From NCBI RefSeq assembly GCF_910592395.1, contig NC_088311.1:18976501-19036500 (forward strand): 60,000 bases of DNA. The letters run 5' to 3'. This DNA is from Lineus longissimus (lineage: Eukaryota > Nemertea > Pilidiophora > Heteronemertea > Lineidae). This document shows, piece by piece, positions 12,001-20,053 of the stretch (position 1 is its first letter; each line of letters opens with the position of its first letter). The notes under the pieces are model-generated. The model was not told where the DNA came from and searched no databases. It saw nothing but the letters and a program-made list of their open reading frames with translations. A program made the position numbers and the translations under genes.

Positions 12001-12495
12001 AGCCTGACGGCCCCAGTCTACAAGGCGCTTCATCCGGTCCACGCTCGTAGTCAACTGTGTCAGTCTGTCAACTACAGAATAAACATCACGAGAATATGAC
12101 TTCAAGCGTTCTACCAATCTCTGCATCTTAGTTCTACTACCACGATCTCCTAAAAGCTTTCTCAACTCAGACGACATGTCATTAATTCTGGCACCTAACA
12201 ACTGCCGCTCATCTTCTAACCAACAAGCAATCGCGTCCGAGTTCTCAGGGTCCAAAGCAGCAGCAAACTGCCCTCTATTACTGGTTCCAGACGTAGTTGC
12301 CGCGGTCATCTTACTACCGGGTTGTGACGTGGTCGAAGGTTGTGTTTCAAGTACCTCACCTGGACGGAGATCCAATGTTTGTGGCTGCTTCGGTTCCATC
12401 TCAGGTTGATCTTCTCGGATATTTTCCCACTCGTAATCTTGAAGATATGCAGGCTTCTTCTTGATTCGCGTCGACCTCCGAACAGCACCAGACAT
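6097..12495 (-). CDS. BEL/Pao retrotransposon Gag-Pol polyprotein (2132 aa)
   Basis: One uninterrupted frame encodes every activity the element needs. In order: N-terminal basic motif (RRSTRIKKKPAYL), a coiled-coil, Lys/Glu-rich Gag segment (about residues 230-300), a DUF1759-type Gag domain (about 440-600), zinc knuckles near 675-720 (CPLCKGSHHVVRC and CYKCLCGKHMAKNC), an aspartic protease of the Pao type near 795 (FLDDGSDSSYV), reverse transcriptase with the catalytic YMDD box near 1215, an RNase H-like segment near 1390 (HTFSDASSKAY), the integrase HHCC finger near 1750-1800, the integrase core at about 1825-1930 with its acidic residues in GVDFAGP, VSDNGG and GVFESLIKSAKKAL, and a DUF5641-type tail near 2000-2060. 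The length and domain order are normal for BEL/Pao. Several shorter frames on both strands within it are shadows. Start chosen at the first ATG, directly before the basic motif. Confidence 0.93.
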   Translation of the reverse strand: MSGAVRRSTRIKKKPAYLQDYEWENIREDQPEMEPKQPQTLDLRPGEVLETQPSTTSQPGSKMTAATTSGTSNRGQFAAALDPENSDAIACWLEDERQLLGARINDMSSELRKLLGDRGSRTKMQRLVERLKSYSRDVYSVVDRLTQLTTSVDRMKRLVDWGRQANSIVEQLEDEVIDQIEERADEAPSMTPSLLAQGDPDTRHQKPEEDNLPEDEEDEDDFDDAKSDQSHQSTQSNRSQLAKVKAELAMLKVKQEKQRYVEQLRIQEAQQKLALAKAEDEAESAKLEAQLLAELDGRGIAKPTMPTKPVVFTLPPRKQRATQFSPVDFSPAGEKHQMTGKRRSASAHNSWIQQVQAQDLASLKFPILSSSNEKVGEKPVLQPFGVLAASKLNPIDELVQSIEESTPMPRPQHSSTPAKDVPEVTPAETKEIQRFFQGLAKPHLPKFDGNRDRFEDWRAQYEVFVEQSQVPVKFKMIMLKNALSGHPLRLISNLGYTAAQYKMAIFKLDQRYGGETRTLKKYLDRLLTWKEVSEGDLRALEELSNQMCDVISKLDDTDHARELIGNTVLYTLVKQKVPHSLLVKYAEQRSTNAQDGLAVFTKWFNRQVCLMLEMSELRAPRTKEKTAEQPHSKRKSESNKSHSYAVSATDSKKTTTSQSKPAEQKDDKRQGTEFECPLCKGSHHVVRCQLWKPASTEERWKIAKEKALCYKCLCGKHMAKNCTKEPRKCEIDGCQRTHHRHLHKKETKTEAAKKNTPEPVGCFGIAGNGQVRLNKVSLRVLPVLVADVDGQMRRLNAFLDDGSDSSYVRRSVLSELGISRIEDHTITMSTMTTTGTKVKSGTVTLSVESLNGNLRVRLGCRILDRLCEGVRPQNWGMNKNRWSHLADIDFPRIDGAETVDIVIGSDHPELTMSLEEVAGQPGEPVARLTPLGWTCTGMLGTSSQDQDEIGGYAATCSVMSDIHLDSCLRALWNQDLMTDGKETEFTPEEQRIIDGVEASKVYHREQGCYEVSIPWIDGSPELPCNYEIARRRLVSLERTLMKKPKLAEKYKDGMKQNIEKGYLKKVPDADIATGWYLPHFPVVREDKETTKVRIVFDSAAQYQGVSLNDKMHAGPKLQREIFDIFVRFRVGQVGLAGDIKEMFSQVLLSERDRKFHRILWRDLNVSQAVEVYESTRLTFGDKASPFLAMHVLQTHARDHQDVCPAVAFVCLYCTYMDDAITSIDGTWEAKQLRKDLAAILIKAGFYIRRWCSNVLLALEGVPAEDRASGQLEVSDSTLPSIKTLGIRWDAEPDCFGFAAQKIVVPEVVTKRSLLSRIATLFDPLQWLAPFTIRVKMTLQQSWVLGLGWDEPMPEALVIEATEWFEELPRIEQLVIPRRYFTQPSNEGVVTIHTFSDASSKAYAAVSYARYVSAGGEIELSLVAAKARVAPLRAVSIPRLELMGAVLGYRLTLKITTLLKCPIEKATFWTDSLDVVHWVRNQSRRFKPFVANRIAELQTESNPHQWRFVPGKENPADVATRGMSVEDLTSPNVWFQGPEFLHKEESQWPTWKTLINPTDQAVIESSKSCVQTNAMVAVSTPELLERMNYTKYSTWNRLVRVMAWIIRFVHIVRGGPQQRVNRQEPDKNGCNSSELDGSDRQYDGHTSKCKNFGDRQADTDEIPNDALSRDEYQESELAIVRMVQRACLFEDYNALLVGNSARVMKKSALRSLNPFLDADGVMRVGGRLQHADLPYDVRHPIILPSSHHISVLIVRRAHLYAGHSRGVNATLADIRLRFWILNGREAVKKVAYCCYQCRKMKEQPATQMMAPLPASRVMMSLRAFSYCGVDFAGPFVTKITRFKSAKRYMCLFTCLQTRGVHLEMAYSLDTDGFLMAFSRMVARRGKPIEVVSDNGGCLVKGESTLREFVEGMDRTKIVDSVSNQGIRWKFNPPYGSHHGGVFESLIKSAKKALYSIFGEARLTDEELLTGIVEVEGMLNSRPLTYVSSDPKDLEVLTPNHFLVGQCGGQLAPQIVDETDYNPRHRWRLVQDMLYRFWVRWQKEYLTLQQQRGKWREVHSDLAVDDVVVLQEQGCPRWSWPIGKVTEVERGSDGHIRTATVLSRGKTYRRPITRLVPLIAADGETTTEKADDKK

Positions 12496-13902
12496 CGCTT
12501 ATACCAACTGCAAATTCACAATGTACACCAAATATACGTGGATGCACACTATATACGAACTCCACTGCTAATACTATGCAGTATTGGGAATACTAGGATG
12601 TACAATTGACCCTCAAATAACGGCAGTAATACTCTCAATATCTTGGTAACAGTGCATCAAAGCACCACGGTCATCCAACAACTACTGACTTCACAGAGAA
12701 AGTGTAAATTGTAGGTATCTCAATCATCAATGAATAACAAAGAAGCAATCAAAACAATCCGGTCGGAGAGACCAGGTCAAGATCTAAACAACCCACGAAG
12801 ACTGGTCATGTGAAAGTTCGTTGGAGACTGGTTGCGGGGTCGGCAAACAGAATTGCAAGTCGTACGTTCCAGTTGCTTAGAAATTGCAATGCACTTGCCT
12901 GGCGTAAAAATACCCCCCTCGGAAGAAGTAGCCGTCCTTGTATAGTGCCGGATTAAGATATGCCTATGGTTCTGTAGGGATCATGAACAATATGTTGTCC
13001 CTTCGACTACACCCCATCCTAAGACTAAGAGTAAGACAATCTTTACATCTGCAATTCAGTTTGTGAAGACCTTGGTTCTGATCATTATCCTTGTTTTGAA
13101 CACCAAGATGCGCGATCTACTGTACGCAGCCGGTTCATGGCCTCTATGAACCATGATAAACCCTAATCCGTAAGAATACGATTGGGTCGGACACCTTTTC
13201 TGAGGGGACATAACGACATTCATGAACCACGTGTAGTACCCACGTGCGGCGCTGTTTGTAAACAAACCAGCTCAAAGGCCAGGGGTCAGAGGTTACGCAC
13301 GTGTCAAGGTTGTGTTGATCAGTCGACCGTCAAGATTGCGGCCACAAACTGCCTACAAAGTGACTATTCGGAATCCAATTTTTGGTGTGAGTATGTTTAA
13401 AACATTGTATTTGTTCTTGGGTTTCTAGTGTGTAACTTTTATTTCCCGATTTCTTGTTCATTTTGGACGAAAACAGCTGCATACCATTGGCTTTTGATCT
13501 CGCCCAAAAAGTTGGCTATTGGCTATTGCTATGCTTTACACTCACTCAGTCACTGACTGTACATTGATAAGGTGACTGTACATTCATAAGGTAAGCATAT
13601 TTAAAAGAGGAGTACTAACAACTAATCTTCTACCATGCAGTGAGTGTGTATGCAAGGTACCGTGGTGTGTGTCAGAGTTGTTTAAACACACACAGGACAG
13701 AGAATACTCCAGCCTATACATTGAGTGCCTACTATTTACTACTAAAAATTTATGAACTATTACTAGTAGCCTACTAGTACTACTAGTACTACTGGCTTGG
13801 GGCTCGTCCTGTCCTCCAGCTTTTTGTCGCAAGATATTTCCAGATCGGCTGGCTATTCTTTTTGAAACATTCCTTGCTTTCACAGAAGATTTGAATGAAA
13901 TT

Positions 13903-13929
13903 TACAGTCCAAATCACAATTGACATCCC
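13903..13929 (+). repeat. Single arm of the CAGTCCAAATC inverted-repeat family
   Basis: TACAGTCCAAATCACAATTG followed by ACATCCC matches the ends of the elements at 38059-38224 and 38639-38795. The matching second arm is not seen within 200 bases, so this is a truncated or diverged copy. Confidence 0.5.
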
Positions 13930-15271
13930 TTCTCCTACGCATAACTTACGTGTCACCTGTGCGCAATTCTGCGCGCAATTGCGCGTCATTTTTGCAGTTT
14001 ATACGCGTGAGCTCTTCACATTTGAAAATGGCAGGAGAGATGTTTTTTACACCCATGAGTTGGATTTGGTTGGAGGACTTAACCACTCACCATCGATACT
14101 TCACTGTCCCTTACAAACCTGAGGAATATGTTCCTGTAAACCTGAGGATATCTTAGGGATGTGATGGGGAGGGAGTGTGATCACACCATCGATATGGAAA
14201 AGCCTCAATGCGCCACCCCAAAGTCAACCACTACAGAGACACTGAATTGCATTGATCACCAGTGACCCAGGGTGTGGTAAAAAACTAAAATTGAGAGGCT
14301 AACTTGTACTTAGGTACTTGAACTGGCCTCAATCCCAATCTTACAACATTGTACCAGCCCTGTGTTAATAGCCCTTCTTTGTGGTATTCATTGAAGGCCT
14401 CTGTGTTCTCATGTTGAGTACAAAAATTGCTTTATTCATTGAATGATGTCAGGCTCGACATCACTGTTGCAAAATGTTGACCCGACATCAATTTTTTGCC
14501 AAGCCCATCCCACCTGAATGATGCAATAAAAACCATAATTCAACTGTTAGGTAACCATGAAAGTCAAGAGGAAATAATCAAATGACCTGCTCTAAATAAA
14601 GGAAAGCCTATACAAAAAGTGTATCAAGGGAGGTACCTGTCTCAATGTGCCGTAATAAAAAAAGCACTGTGTCACTAGGTGATGAATCAATAATATTCTA
14701 TACATGCACCCTGTTCATCAATACTTTGTACTGTCACAAGACCACAACAAGAAGATCTTATTCATGTCATGTCAAGCCACAATTTTTTAAGTACGACAGT
14801 AGTCTTATCAACTCGTAATTCGCATAAATCAGTTATGTTCGATCGTTTGATCTCCCGTATCACTTAGATCACAATGAATTAGCCTTCATTCAGTGTGATC
14901 GGATCAGATCCCCAATCACTATGTTACTTCCTTCAAAATCAAAAGAGCCATATGAGCACAAGGATATGAGCATGTGCTTTAGCTGCATCGAACAGCAGAA
15001 TTTGCTTCAATTGATAACAGGTTCCCAAAAAGTTGGCCGCACTTGTTTTCTTGGACCTGGTAAAATGTGTGATTGTTTGGCAGTCCACAGCAATTGTTAT
15101 CAAGTAATATTTTTTCTCACTGACTTAGATGCTAATGAAGAGTTCTTTGTTGGATGTAGGCCCTTTTCCAGATACGCTGGTACCACCTAGGGACGGCAAA
15201 ACAAACTACCGTTTTACAATAGGCTTTAACTGTCAGTGACGCCGTCTTTTACTGTGAAGATCTACTGTAAA

Positions 15272-15461
15272 TGTGACCCGTCACAGCAAAACCAGGCGCA
15301 TGTCGCTCTGAGCTTGGCAGGTTGAGACGGACTGTTTGTTCATTTCTCTATTGTCTGCCTTCTGTGAAATATGAGCACATCAATTTCTTCCATTATCTCC
15401 TGGTGTCATTGAGGCTCATCTTCTGTGCGACATGCGCCTGGTTTTGCTGTAACGGGTCACA
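15272..15461 (+). mobile_element. MITE-like element, GTCACAGCAAAACC family (copy 1)
   Basis: A 190-bp element with inverted ends: the left arm (TGTGACCCGTCACAGCAAAA then CCAGGCGCATGTCGC) is mirrored at the right end by GCGACATGCGCCTGGTTTTG then CTGTAACGGGTCACA. The interior carries no open frame. A second copy in opposite orientation is at 29565-29753 with the same interior, so this is a dispersed non-autonomous element and not a chance hairpin. Confidence 0.75.
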
Positions 15462-16950
15462 TGTTTTGTTTTGCCGACCCAAGGTGGTACCGGCGAATCT
15501 TGTAAAGGGCCTTAAGTATTGGTTTGTAAGCTTTATCCTTGATGATAATATTGAGAGGAAGTTGAGCTCTTTTGCGCTGACAGAAATGTTGACCTGAATA
15601 TAAAACTATTTCACACATGCGGTGTAGCTGCTGATACATGTAATGACACAAAAATGTCAGACAAAAAAGTGCCCCATTTCCCTTCAATTATCTACTTTAT
15701 AAATGGGATCTCACAACTATTGGTTTTGTTCAGACAATACAGGAAATATGATATTCACCAGAGGAAACATCATGTGAATAGGCCTACTTCTGTCACACTC
15801 TTGAATCAAGTGGGAGTACTTGACGTACTGTTCAGGGCACCCACCATACGTTTTCATTGGCGGACAGCTCAGGTTATTTCCCACATGTATATTCCAATAT
15901 TTTCTTTATGTTTTCCTGTATTTCCATCAAAATCAGGGATATTTCCTATATTTTCACCCAATTTTGACCAATGATTTTAAGCTCCCCTAGCCTAGAATGC
16001 TGGAAATCTCATCTAAGCCCTCCAAATTCTACAAAATTATTCTGGGGAGAACCCACAGACCCCCTTTTGGTTCGTCTCACAGTGACACAAGACACTTGTG
16101 ATCGATGTGAATTGGATAGACCATACTTCATCCCCAAAAGGGACGAAGTGCGAGGTGCCTATTGCGAAAATGATTGGTTGACGAAACAATGGCCTGATTG
16201 GTTTGCTAGCCTTGTGACGTCAAACTATTTTTACACCGAGGGGTTTTCCTGTTTTCATCAGTATAAATGCGTTCAGGCTGGAATTCCTGGCTTTTTTCGG
16301 CCTCACACACAGGCTCTATGTACAGCGTAGCGGATCGAGGCTATATAATGGACTATGACTTGGAGAACACTGCACACCTAAACAGTGCCTGTAACACTCT
16401 CCAATGGCACAGTAGAAAGTTTCAATAATTTTCAAAAATACAAAATGATTTATAACCAGTACTGTGTGATACCAAAAAAAATGTATTGTGATGTCTGTAT
16501 GCATAATTTGCTCATCACAAGTTCTGAGAATCTTGCATTGTATTGGTTGTTTTCTTTGTTGGATAAGGTGGATGAATAACGCTTCCGTTGCAACGCGGTA
16601 AGAAATATCTTCATGGCTGAGTCTCCTACCTGCCTCATCCTCCCACTCAACCACGTCCCTGGGTGTTGAAACTTCCCAACACATTCTACAAGATGCATGG
16701 TCGTTGTACGTTCAGAATATTTTATTGTTACCTAGGTATGGGGTTGCCCTCCTGAACATACCACGTTTCTTTAGTAGTTTCTGATGCTATGGTTGAATCT
16801 TGGGTAAGTAGGCCTATGTATCCGATGCATAAGTTTTCCCTTATTGCTTGTTTCTCAAAGGGGGGGACCTTTCCCTGGGTATGCAGTTTTTTTTTATCTA
16901 TCAGGGTGTTACTGTTTTGTGTTTGACCCTCCATTTTGTCTTCCTGCATG

Positions 16951-17072
16951 TAAGGTAGAATCAGAATGGAGTAATTGTAGCCCCGGTTTAATTGTAGCCC
17001 CTGCCTATGATATTGATTGATATCCCCATGAATCAAACAATGCAGGGGCTACAAATACCCCATTCTACCCTA
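16951..17072. mobile_element. Imperfect inverted-repeat element
   Basis: The left arm (GGTAGAATCAGAATGGAGTA, then ATTGTAGCCCC) is imperfectly complementary to the right arm (GGGGCTACAAATACCCCATT then CTACC). An inner hairpin GTAGCCCCTGC / GCAGGGGCTAC reinforces it. Probably a small MITE; only this copy is seen in the window. Confidence 0.4.
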
Positions 17073-17524
17073 TCTGCAAGTCAAACCCAAATGACATATG
17101 ACTTAAAAAATGACTGTTAGGGTCCATCAATAGTAGTAGTACTGTGCTGGTCTAGTCAGGCATGCATCGTAGAATCCTTTTTTTAAAGGAACACTGCAGA
17201 CAGGCAATAATCATCACATCACAGTGACCTGCATTCACTAGGTAACTTTTTAATACCAGTATGCTGTCCAGGACACAGTGCAGTGATCCTTTATTTACAG
17301 GCACCTGCAGTATTATATGCAATACTAACTTTTGCAGGCTGCTGGGATAAAAATTGCATGTCTGCTTAGTCCAGTTGAAGTTCCCAAAACCAATTTGTGG
17401 ATGTGTCACTGTTCATTCTTGGAGCCATTGTACACTATTGACGCTTAAAACTATCTTAGCCGGAGTCATATTTTACCTCTACAACTCTAATATACCTTAC
17501 CATAGTATTATTTAACATGATATT

Positions 17525-17642
17525 GGGTGATATGAATAAAGACTAGCAAATGCTTTTACTCCGGTTTTGTACAGGAAGGTCTAGTGTAAATGTACATGGA
17601 GATTTAGATAAAAGCATTTGCTAGTCTTTATTCATATCACCC
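17525..17642. mobile_element. 118-bp hairpin element with perfect 34-bp arms
   Basis: Bases 17525-17558 (GGGTGATATGAATAAAGACT...) are the exact reverse complement of 17609-17642, separated by a 50-base loop. Perfect arms imply recent origin or gene conversion. No open frame; classed as MITE-like by structure. Confidence 0.6.
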
Positions 17643-17769
17643 ATTGATAACTCACCTGTAGGCCTAAGTGAGTTACCAGGCAGACAACTTAGATCAAGGA
17701 GCCTGATAGTGATATATGTACAAGTGGATTATAGTAAGTACTGAATCAATCCTAATTCGTGTAATTCTA

Positions 17770-17935
17770 TTATTTGGAGAATTCGGTAGGTCAGTGGCAA
17801 ATGTGGCATATTGCCAGCCCCATAGTCAGGAGGCTGTGAGTTCAACTCTTAGAAGGATTGATCACTGCTGTCTCGTCTTTGTGTCCTTGAGCAAGGCACC
17901 TAACCCTGAGTTATGAAACGTTGTTGAAATATATA
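17770..17935 (+). mobile_element. tRNA-derived SINE
   Basis: A degenerate pol III promoter is visible: an A-box-like GTCAGTGGCAAATG and a B-box-like GTGAGTTCAACTC about 40 bases later. It is followed by CTTGAGCAAGGCACCTAACC, a segment widely shared by tRNA-derived SINEs. No intact tRNA cloverleaf, so it is not a tRNA gene. Confidence 0.55.
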
Positions 17936-18586
17936 TCCGTGACGTATATCTCAAAGCAAATTTTCAAATTCAAACTAAACAAATTTCAAATTTTAAGGAG
18001 CGGTTCCTGCAGTTCAGGTCTTTAAAATGTGGTACATATTGCAAATGTATTGGCAATTTAGTTCAGGTTCATGTCTGACTAATTTTGTTCACGATAGCTC
18101 TCGCCCAATTCATTGCATTGACAAGCCCACGAAATTGCATGATAGAATACAAAATTGTATGATAGAATACGAGACCCCATCCTGATCACATTGAAACGGT
18201 TCAGTAAATATGCTGAATGTTATTGAAATCGTTTGGATATTCTTTTGGTTATTTCGCTAAATGGCCTCGTATTTAGGCCAGGGACTAAGTTAGCTGTCCT
18301 GTCAACTTGACAACTGTACTGATAGTCATATCATTTTAGTTTGTTCGTGGAAGTTAACTTGTGTAGGTAGGTTTTGAAAACTTCAATGGTAAGGTAAGGT
18401 GTGTCTAGTCAGGGTGGTTGCCCTTGAAGTCGAAGCCAATAAAAGCTGGGTAGGAGTTTCGTTCCAGGATTTGTGGGGGTGGGAGGGGGGGGGCATCTAT
18501 AAGGAGACAATACCCCTGTGGTTTTGACTTTTCAAGAACATTTTTAGATTCTATTTGGCCGAGGTGGCATTTCTGATCCTTGAAAA

Positions 18587-18749
18587 TACAGTAGAACCTC
18601 TCTATTAAGGACATCCTCAGGACTGACAAGTGCTGTCCTAATAGAGAGGTGTCCTGACTAAAGAGGTCAAATTGAATGGGAACACCCAATTTGGGACCAA
18701 AACTAGTGTTCTTAATAGAGAGGTGTCCGCTAAGGGTGGTTCTACTGTA
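18587..18749. mobile_element. MITE-like element, CTCTCTATTAAGGAC family (copy at 18.6 kb)
   Basis: A 163-bp palindromic element bounded by TA-CAGTAGAACCTCTCTATT on the left and ..GGTGGTTCTACTG-TA on the right, with internal palindromic TAATAGAGAGGTGTCC blocks. TA at both ends fits a Tc1/mariner-type target duplication. At least seven more copies or fragments occur in this window. Confidence 0.7.
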
Positions 18750-19336
18750 CCATTTTCACTGTTTTCCTCTTGTGGTTGTCAAAAAGTATAAAAGCACCAT
18801 AAAAATTGCATGTTATATTTGTTCATCACTTAGCAAAATTTAGGATAGGCATTTTAATTTGAGGGCAAATATTCAGGGGGAGGGGCACTTTTTACCCTCC
18901 TGCCCTTCTTATCTGCCAAAAACGTTCCTGGGGTATTTGTGTTGCCTGGGTACTGGGGGCTAGTTAAGGTTTGAAATCTTAGTGAAATACTGAAATAGTC
19001 TGATTTTTGAAAATGGTAGTACCTAAAATTTGGGATTGCTTCCCCAAATCCTGGCCAAGGGGAGAATTTTAAAACAATCTGGTAGCAAGAGGGTTAAGCA
19101 TAGCACATAACGCAACATTCAGCATTTCTGTATTGGCTTTTCAGTGAACGATCTGCTCATCCTGAAAACATGCTCTTATTGCTGGCCGTTATTGACTTAA
19201 AAACACATCCTTCATGGGGATGCAATTAAATGTAATGCTTGCAATTTGTAGATTGCATTTTCATCATTTTAGATAATCATACATGGCAAAGCTGAGTGTA
19301 TTTTGATCCTCTTCACCCTGGAGAATCTGTTCACCA

Positions 19337-19565
19337 GATTGCCGAGAATTAGGCAGGCCTTCCAGTTTGTCGAGCAGGCCTGTTCTCGGACAAAGGAAAA
19401 AGTTATTCAATTAAAGTTGGAAAGTTGTTTTTCGAGAAAGTTTACCAATGAAAGCACTGTTTGGCTATTTTTCTTGTGAGGCAGCCATTCTCCCAGGGCT
19501 CAAAAAGCACTGTCCAGGGCAGGCTGCTCGGTAAGTTGGAAGGCCTGATAAGATTCTCGGCAATC
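19337..19565. mobile_element. Palindromic dispersed element
   Basis: The left arm (GATTGCCGAGAATTAGGCAG then GCCTTCCAGTT) is matched inversely by the right arm ending GATAAGATTCTCGGCAATC at 19565. Single related arms appear near 26115-26220 and 39225-39275 (AGAATCAGGCAGGCCTTCCA), which shows that the sequence is dispersed. Confidence 0.45.
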
Positions 19566-20053
19566 TGTAGAATCGTCTCTGGTTGCCTGCATATTGCTGT
19601 GGAGGTTTTGCGAAGGTTAAGCAAAAAACGTACAGGAATCCTACTGTGGGAGAGGTGTGTGTACATTGCGCACTACATTGTGCACAACATATGCCAATTC
19701 AGGGATGTCAATTGTGAGTGGGACTTATTCATATCTACCAACATGAATACTCTTCATACCCTTGTGCTGATGTTGACTAGCAAGAAGAACAGACCATACA
19801 CCGCATCCTCCAAAACTGTGCTTGAGCCCAGCGGAGAACGGCCTGGATGGAGGGTCACGATTTCAAGTTGGAACTGTTACCGTTGGGAAGGGTGGACCGA
19901 CCTGAAGGCCACAGCCAGGTCTGTGACGTCCACCGACCTAATAAAAACCTGTTGCTGTTGTCGAATGCTAAATATTGGAAAAAGTAACGTGAATTATAAT
20001 TGTGAACATTTTGATTTAATTTTCCATGCCTTGTGTCAATTCAGAGCATCACC

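Larger units (their letters stand above)
6022..12495 (-). mobile_element. BEL/Pao LTR retrotransposon, intact internal region
   Basis: The polyprotein frame plus its 3' flank, read on the minus strand. After the stop, a purine tract GGGGAGGGG (plus-strand 6023-6031) is followed directly by TGTTGTGACGATCAG starting at 6022, the usual arrangement of polypurine tract and 3' LTR start (TG...). I could not find by eye a second copy of this LTR sequence beyond 12495, nor a primer-binding site, so the 5' LTR is either missing, displaced or not recognised. The intact long frame argues for a fairly young insertion or selection on the protein. Confidence 0.8.
12496..20053. other. Gene-free region between the retrotransposon and FRRS1
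   Basis: No coding sequence I can support. It holds several short inverted-repeat elements and a SINE, listed separately, plus A/T-rich unique sequence and ACTAGT-rich simple sequence near 13760-13795. The FRRS1 promoter and a possible non-coding first exon should lie near its right end: the FRRS1 start codon is preceded by an acceptor-like CAATTCAG ending at 20045, so translation may begin in the second exon. Confidence 0.5.

Noticed and set aside
14921-16330. Plus-strand frames of 89-119 codons
   Set aside because: No family features, no splice context, and they overlap a MITE and unique A/T-rich DNA.
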